A stretch of 64,000 nucleotides of DNA from Arenimonas sp. Lineage in GTDB: Bacteria > Pseudomonadota > Alphaproteobacteria > Rhizobiales > Rhizobiaceae. Both the position numbers and the translations under genes were made by a program. The stretch covers positions 46,001-110,000 of the forward strand of contig JAIBEK010000032.1 in the NCBI GenBank assembly GCA_019459145.1, read 5' to 3'. Of this stretch, positions 44,949 to 52,816 are shown piece after piece. The notes under the pieces were generated by a model, which was not told the origin of the DNA, made no database searches, and saw only the letters and a program-made list of their open reading frames with translations. Within the stretch, counting starts at the first letter, position 1; every line of letters begins with the position of its first letter.

Positions 44949-45956
44949 CTACGGGCCAGCGATCGCCTGGGCGAGAATGACATAGACCGGAATGCCGAGC
45001 AGGATGTTGAGCGGGAAGGTGATCCCCAGGGCAAGGCTGAGAGAAATCGCCGGGCGTGCCTCCGGCACCGCCAGCCGCATCGCGGCCGGAACCGCGATAT
45101 AGGAGGCGCTTGCCGCAAGCGTCATCAGCAGCGCTGTATTGCCTGCCGCGAGGCCGATACTGCTCGCCAGCAGACCGGCAAGCGTCGCGCCCGTCAGCGG
45201 CATGAGCACGGCAAAGCTCAGATAGCCGGGCGTCAGGTCTTTCCAGCCGGTCCGCAATCCCCGCCCGGCCTGGGCGCCGAGGTCCAGCAGGAAGATGCAG
45301 AGCGCGCCGGTGAATGGAGCAACCAGGAAGGGTTCGACGCTCCGCATGCCCGCCTGTCCCGAAATCAATCCAATGATGAGCGCGCCGAGCAGGATGACAA
45401 TGGTCTGGTTCAGGAAGACCTCGCTCAGCAGGGTCTTCAGACCCGATGTCTGCGCTGTCGTTCCGGATTGCCGGGCAGCTGTGGCGCGCGCCCTATAGAT
45501 CAGCAGAAGTGCAGTCAGGATGGCCGGCGTCTCCATGATTGCGGCGACGGCGACCATGGAGCCATCATGCTTGATCCCCAGCGCTGTCAGGGCGGTTGCC
45601 GCGGCGACGAATGTGACGATGGAAATGGAGCCATAGTGGGCGGCGACCGCAGAACGCTCGATCGCTCCAAGGCGCGAAATATGGCGCAGCAGCCGTTCGC
45701 CGATCAAGGGCATCAAGGCCGAGAGCGTTATGCCGGCCAGCAACAGCCAGAGAAGCTCGGTGCCACCGCCGTCGAGCGAAAGGGCGGCGCCTCCTTTGAA
45801 GCCGATCGCGAGGATGAGGTAGACGGCGAGCATCTTGTTTGCACCCTCGGGAAGAGCGAGGCGAGCGCCGGCGAGGGTGGCGAGAAGGCCAAGAATGAAG
45901 AAAAGCACCGGAGGTGACAGGAGATTGGCTGACGCTATCTCTGCGAATACGGTCAT
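44949..45956 (-). CDS. SbtA-like sodium-dependent bicarbonate transporter family permease
   Basis: A 335-residue membrane protein with about ten helices arranged as two inverted halves. LPEGANKMLAVYLILAIGFKGGAAL near the N-terminus and the helix break SAVAAHYGSISIVTFVAA match the SbtA (DUF897) family. Cyanobacterial SbtA imports bicarbonate with sodium; in heterotrophs it may supply bicarbonate for carboxylases. The substrate is inferred from family only. No SbtB-type PII partner is seen nearby. It converges on efp. Confidence 0.82.
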   Translation of the reverse strand: MTVFAEIASANLLSPPVLFFILGLLATLAGARLALPEGANKMLAVYLILAIGFKGGAALSLDGGGTELLWLLLAGITLSALMPLIGERLLRHISRLGAIERSAVAAHYGSISIVTFVAAATALTALGIKHDGSMVAVAAIMETPAILTALLLIYRARATAARQSGTTAQTSGLKTLLSEVFLNQTIVILLGALIIGLISGQAGMRSVEPFLVAPFTGALCIFLLDLGAQAGRGLRTGWKDLTPGYLSFAVLMPLTGATLAGLLASSIGLAAGNTALLMTLAASASYIAVPAAMRLAVPEARPAISLSLALGITFPLNILLGIPVYVILAQAIAGP

Positions 45957-46009
45957 GACGCGGAAACCTGTTGGCTGACAATGAAGGGGACGGGCTAGAG
46001 AAAGGCCCG

Positions 46010-46043
46010 AAAAAAGACCGGTAAGCGGCGGTGCTTACCGGTC
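46010..46043 (-). terminator. rho-independent terminator after the YdcH-family gene
   Basis: Perfect 11-pair stem GACCGGTAAGC / GCTTACCGGTC with a six-base loop, followed on the minus strand by TTTTTT. It isolates the small gene from the SbtA-like gene. Confidence 0.9.
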
Positions 46044-46098
46044 TCAGGCAAACGTGTCTTGCGCTGCTACGGCACAGCGCTCGAACGTTTGTGCCGAA

Positions 46099-46329
46099 CT
46101 AGCGGATGGTCGACAACTTCCTGCCGAACAGACGGAACCTGTCGGTCGCGGGCGTCGTGCGGGTCGTCTCTGCCCGCTCCAGGAAAGCGATCTGCTCCTT
46201 CAGGCGAAGCTTGATCTTCTTCAGGGAACGCACCCGAAACCCGTCCGGCTGAGGGCGTCGTTGCTCGTCGTCGATCTTGTTGGCTACCAGGGCATGGCGT
46301 GCCCTGAGGGCTTTGAGCAGTTGCTTCAT
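46099..46329 (-). CDS. YdcH family (DUF465) small protein
   Basis: A 76-residue, basic, helical protein. The DUF465 pattern is visible: a helix with RARHALVANKIDDEQRR, then RSLKKIKLRLKEQIAFLE, where the KK.KL.LK..I segment is the family core. Function is unknown; it likely forms a short coiled coil. A strong AGAGGAG site precedes the ATG. It is divergent from an OxyR-like regulator and has its own terminator. Confidence 0.8.
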   Translation of the reverse strand: MKQLLKALRARHALVANKIDDEQRRPQPDGFRVRSLKKIKLRLKEQIAFLERAETTRTTPATDRFRLFGRKLSTIR

Positions 46330-46404
46330 GTTCGATCTCCTCTTGTACGAGACCGAGTATCGCGCAAAGCGCTTGATCGGGCCAATTCATTGATAGTATG
46401 ATTC

Positions 46405-46423
46405 CGATAGTTTTAAGCTATCG
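46405..46423. promoter_or_regulatory. inverted repeat just upstream of the OxyR-like gene
   Basis: CGATAG-N7-CTATCG, ending eight bases before the ATG. It contains the T-N11-A spacing typical of LysR-type sites and would overlap the ribosome site, so it suits autorepression. A related half-site, TGATAGT, lies 15 bases to the left. Confidence 0.45.
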
Positions 46424-46431
46424 AGATCGTC

Positions 46432-47340
46432 ATGCCCTATCGCCCGACCCATCGTCAGCTCGAATACCTCGTGGCACTTGGGGAAACAGGCCATTTCGGA
46501 GAGGCCGCGCGGCGTTGCAACGTGTCGCAGCCGACGCTTTCTGTCCAGTTGGCGCTGCTCGAGAAGCAGCTGGGCGCCGCGCTGATCGAGCGGACGCCGG
46601 GCCAGGTGGCGCCGACCCCGGTGGGGGCCGAGGTGATTGCGGCAGCGCGCGTCATCCTGCACGGTCTGGACGAGATCCGGGCCTTGGCCGCCAGTTCCAA
46701 GGGGAATCTCGGGGGGACGCTTCGATTGGGCGTCGTCTCCTCTTTCGGTCCCTATTTCCTGCCCTATCTGCTGCCGCAGTTGCACAAGGAACATCGCGAT
46801 CTCAAGGTCTATATTCGCGAGGATCGGCCACTACTGCTGGAGCGCGCCGTGCTGGAGGGGGAAACGGATTGTGCCCTGGGGCAGATACCGGATCAGGAAG
46901 AACTCTTTTCGTTTCGCACCGTCTGCCACGAGAAGATCTATCTCGGGGTGCCTAGGCAGCATCCGCTGGCGCGGCTCGAGCGGGTGCCGGTAGCGGCCTT
47001 GAAGGGCGAAAGATTGCTGACCCTTGGTCCGGGTCATCGCCTGCTGGACGATGTTCGGCGCCTCGCCAGCGTATCGGGCGCGATGCTGGCCGAGGACTAT
47101 GAGGGCTCGAGCCTCGATGCTCTCCGGCAGATGGTGTCGATCGAGATGGGACTGTCCCTATTTCCGGAACTTTATGTCCGCTCCGAGTTCAGCAAGGAAC
47201 AGAATGTTCGCCTGTTGACGCTCGACGGCTGGGCGGGGGAGCGGCATATCGGTTTCTTCTGGCGTAAATCGAGTGTGCGGGGCGCGCACTACGAGGCCCT
47301 GGCGCTGCTGGGCAAGACGGTTGCCCAGTCTTTGTTTTGA
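46432..47340 (+). CDS. OxyR-like LysR regulator without redox cysteines
   Basis: A 302-residue LysR protein closest to the OxyR subgroup. The HTH is FGEAARRCNVSQPTLSVQLALLEKQLG, and the effector domain starts GGTLRLGVVSSFGPYFLP. At the place where E. coli OxyR has its sensing cysteines (GHC, then FC), this protein has Arg203 and Ala212 in GHRLLDDVRRLA. It is thus unlikely to sense peroxide by that disulfide, and no katG or ahpC is adjacent. Its targets may be the divergent YdcH gene or itself. Confidence 0.85.
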   Translation: MPYRPTHRQLEYLVALGETGHFGEAARRCNVSQPTLSVQLALLEKQLGAALIERTPGQVAPTPVGAEVIAAARVILHGLDEIRALAASSKGNLGGTLRLGVVSSFGPYFLPYLLPQLHKEHRDLKVYIREDRPLLLERAVLEGETDCALGQIPDQEELFSFRTVCHEKIYLGVPRQHPLARLERVPVAALKGERLLTLGPGHRLLDDVRRLASVSGAMLAEDYEGSSLDALRQMVSIEMGLSLFPELYVRSEFSKEQNVRLLTLDGWAGERHIGFFWRKSSVRGAHYEALALLGKTVAQSLF

Positions 47341-47359
47341 CCAGCCGGTCCGCACAAAG

Positions 47360-47388
47360 AAAAAACCCGGTGCGGGGCACCGGGGTTT
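47360..47388. terminator. terminator between convergent LysR gene and gabD
   Basis: Stem AACCCGGTGC / GCACCGGGGTT with a three-base loop and one bulge. On the minus strand it is followed by TTTTTTC, a strong site for gabD. The plus-strand side has only TTT. Confidence 0.85.
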
Positions 47389-47402
47389 GACGTGTCGATC
47401 GA

Positions 47403-48887
47403 TCAGGCGATCCCGCCCAGACACATGTATTTCAGCTCGGTATAGTCATCGATGCCGTATTTCGAGCCTTCGCGGCCGAGGCCGGACTGTTTGATGCCGC
47501 CGAACGGTGCGACCTCGGTGGAGATCAGGCCGGTGTTGATGCCAACCATGCCGTATTCGAGCGCTTCGGCAACGCGGAAAATCTTCGCCACGTCCTTCGA
47601 GTAGAAGTAGGAGGCAAGGCCGAACTCGGTGTTGTTGGCGAGCTCGATGACTTCCTCTTCCGTCTCGAACTTGAAGAGCGGCGCAACGGGGCCGAAGGTC
47701 TCCTCGACGGCGACCTTCATGTCGGAGGTGACGCCGGTGAGGATGGTCGGCTGGAAGAACAGGCCGCCCTGGTCGGCAGGCTTGCCGCCCAATGCCACCT
47801 TGGCGCCCTTGGAGACGGCGTCGGCGACGTGCTCCTCGACCTTCTTCAGGGCATTGGTGTCGATCAGCGGGCCGGTGGTCACGCCTTCGGCAAAGCCGTC
47901 GCCCACCTTCATCTTTTCGACGCGCTCGGCAAGCTTGGCGGCGAAGGCGTCATAGACGCCGGCCTGGATGTAGAGGCGGTTGGCGCAGACGCAGGTCTGG
48001 CCGGCATTGCGGTACTTGGAGATCATCGCGCCTTCGACGGCGGCGTCGAGATCCGCATCGTCGAAGACGATGAACGGAGCGTTGCCGCCCAGTTCAAGGC
48101 CGAGCTTCATGATCTGGTCGGCACCCTGGCGCATCAGGATACGGCCGACATTGGTCGAACCGGTAAACGTCAGCTTGCGGACCTTGTCATTGTCGCAGAA
48201 CTCCTTGCCGACCATGGCGGCGTCGGTCGAGGTGACGACCGAGAAGACGCCGAGCGGCAGACCGGCGCGTTCGGCGAGGATGGCGAGTGCCAGGGCCGAA
48301 AGCGGGGTCTGGGCGGCGGGCTTCGACACCATGGCGCAGCCGACGGCGACGGCAGGGGCCATCTTTCGCGCCAGCATGGCGTTGGGGAAGTTCCACGGCG
48401 TGATCGCACCGACCACGCCGACCGGCTGGCGGATGACCATAATGCGCTTGTCGGCCTGATGACCGGGTATGGTGTCGCCGTAGACGCGCTTGGCTTCTTC
48501 GCCGAACCATTCGACATAGGACGCGCCGTAGAGGATTTCACCACGGGCTTCCGGCCAGGGCTTGCCCATTTCCATCGTCAGGATGGTGGCCAGGTCGTCG
48601 GCATTGGCGACCATCAGATCGAAGAGTTTGCGCAGAACGCCGGCGCGTTCCTTGCCGGTCTTCTTTGCCCAGGCCTTCTGTGCCTTGTCGGCGACGGCGA
48701 TTGCGCGGGCGACCTCGGCCTGACCGAGGTTCGGCAGGACGGCGATCACGTCGCCGGTCGCCGGATTGGTCACTTCAAAGGTCTTGCCGCTTTCAGATGC
48801 CGAGACCCATTCATCACCGACAAGAGCCTTGTCAGTGGCAAGGGAGGCATCCTTCAGCTTAGAGGCGAGGAGGTTGGAAACGGTCAT
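47403..48887 (-). CDS. gabD: succinate-semialdehyde dehydrogenase (NADP+)
   Basis: A 494-residue aldehyde dehydrogenase that oxidises succinate semialdehyde to succinate, the last step of GABA degradation. The GabD landmarks are TPWNFPNAMLARKMAPAVAVGC, the base Glu in LELGGNAPFIV, the nucleophile Cys in NAGQTCVCANRLYI and the end FGGIKQSGLGREGSKYGIDDY. Its ATG overlaps the gabT stop by one base (TAATG), so the two are co-translated. A terminator follows. Confidence 0.93.
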   Translation of the reverse strand: MTVSNLLASKLKDASLATDKALVGDEWVSASESGKTFEVTNPATGDVIAVLPNLGQAEVARAIAVADKAQKAWAKKTGKERAGVLRKLFDLMVANADDLATILTMEMGKPWPEARGEILYGASYVEWFGEEAKRVYGDTIPGHQADKRIMVIRQPVGVVGAITPWNFPNAMLARKMAPAVAVGCAMVSKPAAQTPLSALALAILAERAGLPLGVFSVVTSTDAAMVGKEFCDNDKVRKLTFTGSTNVGRILMRQGADQIMKLGLELGGNAPFIVFDDADLDAAVEGAMISKYRNAGQTCVCANRLYIQAGVYDAFAAKLAERVEKMKVGDGFAEGVTTGPLIDTNALKKVEEHVADAVSKGAKVALGGKPADQGGLFFQPTILTGVTSDMKVAVEETFGPVAPLFKFETEEEVIELANNTEFGLASYFYSKDVAKIFRVAEALEYGMVGINTGLISTEVAPFGGIKQSGLGREGSKYGIDDYTELKYMCLGGIA

Positions 48888-50170
48888 TACTTCTTTTCTC
48901 CCACGACTTCGCGGATCGAGGTTTCGATGATGTCGAGCGCTTCGTTGAAGACCTCGTCCTGGATGGTGATTGGCGACAGGAAGCGGATGACGTTACCATA
49001 GATGCCGCAGGTGAGAAGGATAAGTCCCTTTTCCAGCGCCTTCAGGCGGATGGCATTGGTCAGGTCGGCATCCGGCTTGGTCGAACCGGCATGGGCAAAT
49101 TCGACGGCGACCATGAAGCCCGGGCCACGAATGTCGGAGATCTGCGGAATGTCGGCGCGCAGGGCTTCGAGGCGCTGCTTCAGACGACCACCCAGCTGGT
49201 TGGCGCGGTCGCAGAGCTTTTCCTCCTCGATGACGTCGAGCACGGCATGGGACGCGGCGATCGCCAGCGGGTTGCCGGCATAGGTGCCGCCGAGGCCGCC
49301 GGGGCCGGGCGCGTCCATCAGTTCGGCGCGGCCGGTGACGGCGGACAGCGGGAAGCCGCCGGCGAGGCTCTTCGCCATGGTCATGAGGTCAGGCTGGACG
49401 TCGTAGTGTTCCATGCCGAACAGTTTGCCGGTGCGGGCAAAGCCGGTCTGGACTTCGTCGGCGATCAGCAGGATGCCATGCTCGTCGCAGATCTGGCGAA
49501 CGGCCTTCATCAGCGCGCGCGGCACTTCGTAGAAGCCGCCTTCGCCCTGAACCGGCTCGAGGATGATCGCGGCGACGCGCTTCGGGTCGACGTCGGCCTT
49601 GAACAGCTTGTCGAGAACGTCGAGGGATTCATCGACGCTGATGCCGTGCAGTTCGATCGGGAAGGGAACGTGGAAGACGTCGCCCATCATCTGGCCGAAG
49701 CCTACCTTGTAGGGGACGACCTTGCCGGTCAGCGCCATGCCCATGAAGGTGCGGCCGTGAAAGGCGCCGGTAAACGCGATGACGGCCGAGCGGCCGGTGG
49801 CGCAACGGGCGATCTTGACAGCATTTTCGACGGCTTCCGCGCCGGTCGTAGCGAAGATGGTCTTCTTCGGGCCGGCGATCGGAACCAGCTTGTTGAGGCG
49901 TTCGGCCAGCGCGACATAGTTCTCATAGGGCATGACCTGGTGGCAGGTATGGGTGAAGCAATCGAGCTGCTTCTTCACCGCCTCGATGACCTTCGGGTGG
50001 CGATGGCCGGTGTTGAGAACCGCGATGCCGCCGGCAAAATCGATGTAGCGACGACCCTCGACATCCCAGACCTCGGCGTTTTCCGCCTTGGCGGCATAGA
50101 TTTGCGTGGTCATGCCGACGCCGCGCGAGATGGCATCGTTCTTGCGAACTGCGATTTCGGAGTTCTTCAT
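48887..50170 (-). CDS. gabT: 4-aminobutyrate aminotransferase
   Basis: A 427-residue class III PLP aminotransferase that moves the amino group of GABA to 2-oxoglutarate. VEGRRYIDFAGGIAVLNTGH, the cofactor Asp in IADEVQTGFARTG and the PLP Lys in MTMAKSLAGGFPLSAV are visible. The ATG at MKNSEIAVRK is chosen for the AGAGGAA site; the in-frame GTG/ATG region upstream is intergenic. It leads a gabT-gabD operon and is divergent from a MerR-XRE-cupin regulator. 5-aminovalerate is a common second substrate and would link it to lysine breakdown. Confidence 0.93.
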   Translation of the reverse strand: MKNSEIAVRKNDAISRGVGMTTQIYAAKAENAEVWDVEGRRYIDFAGGIAVLNTGHRHPKVIEAVKKQLDCFTHTCHQVMPYENYVALAERLNKLVPIAGPKKTIFATTGAEAVENAVKIARCATGRSAVIAFTGAFHGRTFMGMALTGKVVPYKVGFGQMMGDVFHVPFPIELHGISVDESLDVLDKLFKADVDPKRVAAIILEPVQGEGGFYEVPRALMKAVRQICDEHGILLIADEVQTGFARTGKLFGMEHYDVQPDLMTMAKSLAGGFPLSAVTGRAELMDAPGPGGLGGTYAGNPLAIAASHAVLDVIEEEKLCDRANQLGGRLKQRLEALRADIPQISDIRGPGFMVAVEFAHAGSTKPDADLTNAIRLKALEKGLILLTCGIYGNVIRFLSPITIQDEVFNEALDIIETSIREVVGEKK

Positions 50171-50242
50171 GTCAAAATTCCTCTGGTAACGGTTGACCCT
50201 CGGCATCGGCCATTCAGTTCGATCGCAAGGCTGTTATATTTC

Positions 50243-50259
50243 CTACATTTTTTCTGTAG
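50243..50259. promoter_or_regulatory. candidate operator between gabT and its divergent regulator
   Basis: CTACA-N7-TGTAG in the A/T-rich centre of the 157-base divergent region, 73 bases from the gabT start. It is the only clear dyad there. Confidence 0.35.
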
Positions 50260-50327
50260 ACTTGCAATATGGTTTGCCGCAATTATTACGCATGGCAATG
50301 ACGTCGCGCTGACAGGGTTCGGTCCCC

Positions 50328-51158
50328 ATGGATGATATCCGTTTCAAGATTGCCGAGGCCGCCCGGATGGCCGGGGTCTCCCCTTCGACGCTCAGGTTAT
50401 GGGAAACGCAGGACCTCATCCAGCCGATCCGTACCCCTTCCGGGCAACGGCTTTATGATCGCGCGCTCGTCGAGCGGCTGAAGACGATCGCCTGGCTTCG
50501 TAGCGAGAAGGGCCTCAACCCCGCCGCCATTCGCGAGAGCCTGCGCGAGGAGGGCATGGGGGAGGAGGTCAACACCTTCGATCTCCCGGAGGAAGAGGGT
50601 TCCGACCCTGCGGGCATCCCGGTCGGGCTGAAAATCCGGCGATTGCGCCGGGATTCCGGCCGGACGCTCGAGGCCGTGGCCCAGGCGACAGGCGTTTCGG
50701 TCTCGCAGCTTTCCACCTTCGAGCGAACGTCGCAGGGACTTTCCTTCACGGCGCTGCATGGTGTCGCGGCCTTTCTCGGCACGACGCTGGCCTCGCTCAG
50801 CGGACAGGAACAGGGGCGGGGTGGTGAATCGCTGATCCGCGACGGCAAGTGGCCGACCTGGCCGACCACGACATCCGGGGTAACGGTTCAGGTTCTTGCC
50901 GAAGGCCGCAACCAGATGGAATGCAATCGCTTCCAACTGGCGCCGGGGGCCTCCAGCGAAGGCGCCTATCAGCACGAGGGGGAGGAGTTCATCCACGTGC
51001 TGTCCGGCAGCCTGGGCATCATCCTTGAAGGAGATCGGTTCTTCGAACTGCACGCCGGCGACAGCTTCTATTTCGAAAGCCGCCGGCCGCACTCCTGGCA
51101 CAACAGCTTCGATGGGGAGACGGTGCTGTTGTGGATCAATACGCCCGCCACGTTCTGA
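50328..51158 (+). CDS. MerR-HTH / XRE-HTH / cupin regulator
   Basis: A 276-residue regulator with three domains. Residues 6-70 are a MerR-type winged helix (VSPSTLRLWETQDLIQPIR). Residues 100-156 are an XRE helix-turn-helix (RTLEAVAQATGVSVSQLSTFE). Residues 195-274 are a cupin (HEGEEFIHVLSGSLGIILEG, then PHSWHNS). Having two DNA-binding domains in one chain is uncommon. The cupin may bind a small metabolite, perhaps GABA or an amino acid. By position it controls gabT-gabD. Confidence 0.83.
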   Translation: MDDIRFKIAEAARMAGVSPSTLRLWETQDLIQPIRTPSGQRLYDRALVERLKTIAWLRSEKGLNPAAIRESLREEGMGEEVNTFDLPEEEGSDPAGIPVGLKIRRLRRDSGRTLEAVAQATGVSVSQLSTFERTSQGLSFTALHGVAAFLGTTLASLSGQEQGRGGESLIRDGKWPTWPTTTSGVTVQVLAEGRNQMECNRFQLAPGASSEGAYQHEGEEFIHVLSGSLGIILEGDRFFELHAGDSFYFESRRPHSWHNSFDGETVLLWINTPATF

Positions 51159-51201
51159 CGGACATCGCCACCGCCGACTTCCCGCGATCGGACGCCTGGA
51201 A

Positions 51202-51238
51202 AAGAAAAACCCGACGATCGTCTCCGATCGCCGGGCTT
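51202..51238 (-). terminator. rho-independent terminator at end of RND operon
   Basis: Stem around CCCG-A-CGATCG / CGATCG-C-CGGG with a TCTC loop and one mismatch; the minus strand continues TTTTTCTTTTC. It lies 24 bases after the outer-membrane factor stop and also faces the convergent regulator gene. Confidence 0.85.
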
Positions 51239-51261
51239 AATGCATTGAGGTCCGGCCGAGC

Positions 51262-52674
51262 TTACATGCCGGCCTTCTTGTCGAAGGCATAGCCGCCGCC
51301 GATGGCGACGTTGAGCGCGACATAGTCGGCCGCCATCTGCTGGACTGCCTGGGCAAGGCTGGCCTGCGCGGTCGAGACCGAGCGCTGGGCGTCGAGCACG
51401 TCGAGCAGCGAGGATGCACCATCCTTGTAGCTTGCGGTCGAGAGCGCCAGCGCCTCCTCGTAGGAGCGGACGGTGGCCGTCAGTGCGCTGACGGTCCGGC
51501 TGTCGCGGTTGACGGCGGCAAGCGCGTTCTCGACTTCCTCGACAGCATTGAGCACGGACGCCTTCCACGCGAGATAGGCACCGCGAGCAGAGGATTCCGC
51601 GATGTCGACATTGGCCTTCAGGCGGCCGCCGTCGAGGATCGGCAGGGTCAGGCTCGGGCCGAAGGACCAGGACGTGAGGCTGCCGGCCAGCGACTTGGTG
51701 GAGATCCACGAAGGCGAAATCGAGCCGCCGAGCGTGATCGACGGATAAAGCTGCGCCTCGGCGACGCCGATTTCGGCGACGGCGGCTGCAAGCTCGCGCT
51801 CGGCCTTGCGGATGTCCGGGCGGTTGCGGATGAGGTCGGCCGGAACGCCGGCATTGATGCTGCGCCGTGCGAGAGGCTGAGGCGCGCCCTTCTGCAGGTC
51901 GGCGATGAGGGCCGATGCCGGCAGGCCGAGCAGGGTGGCGATGTGGTGTGCCGACTGGCGGAAATTGGTCTCGAGGCCCGGCAGATCGGCGAGCGTCGAA
52001 TTGACCAAACCTTCCGACTGCACGACGTCGAGACGCGATGCGGCGCCCGCTTCGAGTTGCAGCTTGGTCAGATCGAGCGTCTCGCGCCGCGAGGCAAGGT
52101 TCTTGCGGGCGATGGCGATGCGTTCCTGATAGTAACGCGCGTTGATGTAGGAGGTGACGAGGTCGGACAGATAAGACAGCTTGGCGACGTCGGCGCTGGC
52201 ATAGGCCGCATCGAGCGAAGCCGTGGCCCCTTCCTTGGCGCGGCGATACTGACCGAAGAGGTCGAGCAGCCAGGACACGCTGAGCCCGCCGCTCGCCGTC
52301 GAGGTCGTATCGGTGGTGCGGGTGACGTAGTCGCCGGTGCCGCCGGTCTTCGAAAGGGATTCGTCGCCCGACAGGTTCAGCGAAGGCAGGCCACCGGCTC
52401 CGGCGACAACCACGCTCGCCTGCGCGGCGCTGATGCGCTCGAGCGCCTGGAGGACATCGAGATTCTGGTCGAGGCCCTGCTCGACGAGCCCGTTGAGGCG
52501 TCGGTCGTTGAAGGCGGTCCACCAGGCTGCCATGGCAACTTCGCCATTGCTCTTCCTGCCGCCTTCGGCGAATTTTTCCGGGAGGGGTGTCTGCGGCGGC
52601 GTGTGATCCGGGCCGGTCACACAGCCGGACAACAGCAGCAGGGCGAGGGGGGCGGCTACGCGAATGGATACCAT
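51262..52674 (-). CDS. RND efflux outer-membrane lipoprotein (NodT/OprM type)
   Basis: A 470-residue TolC-like channel with a lipoprotein signal; the lipobox is LLSGC with the modified Cys18. Two repeated outer-membrane-factor units follow; landmarks are WWTAFNDRRLNGLVEQGL, LPSLNLSG, NRPDIRKAERELAAA and the second-repeat NAVEEVENALAAVNRD. It completes a tripartite pump with the RND and adaptor genes upstream. A 142-base gap with a hairpin separates it from the RND gene. Confidence 0.92.
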   Translation of the reverse strand: MVSIRVAAPLALLLLSGCVTGPDHTPPQTPLPEKFAEGGRKSNGEVAMAAWWTAFNDRRLNGLVEQGLDQNLDVLQALERISAAQASVVVAGAGGLPSLNLSGDESLSKTGGTGDYVTRTTDTTSTASGGLSVSWLLDLFGQYRRAKEGATASLDAAYASADVAKLSYLSDLVTSYINARYYQERIAIARKNLASRRETLDLTKLQLEAGAASRLDVVQSEGLVNSTLADLPGLETNFRQSAHHIATLLGLPASALIADLQKGAPQPLARRSINAGVPADLIRNRPDIRKAERELAAAVAEIGVAEAQLYPSITLGGSISPSWISTKSLAGSLTSWSFGPSLTLPILDGGRLKANVDIAESSARGAYLAWKASVLNAVEEVENALAAVNRDSRTVSALTATVRSYEEALALSTASYKDGASSLLDVLDAQRSVSTAQASLAQAVQQMAADYVALNVAIGGGYAFDKKAGM

Positions 52675-52755
52675 CGTCTTATCCTAGATTGTATTTAGGG
52701 TGTCGAACGCGAGGCAAGGCCTTCAAGACCATTCGCCGTGCGCCCCATGCCTCAA

Positions 52756-52785
52756 CTGCGCCGCGATTCGCAAATCACGGCGCAG
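52756..52785 (-). other. intercistronic hairpin between RND and outer-membrane-factor genes
   Basis: Imperfect stem CTGCGCCG-C-GATT / AATC-A-CGGCGCAG, 32 bases beyond the RND stop. No T-run follows on the minus strand, so it may slow RNA decay or partly attenuate rather than terminate. Confidence 0.4.
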
Positions 52786-52816
52786 ATATTTTGTTAACCT
52801 AGCAAGCCATTGAATG

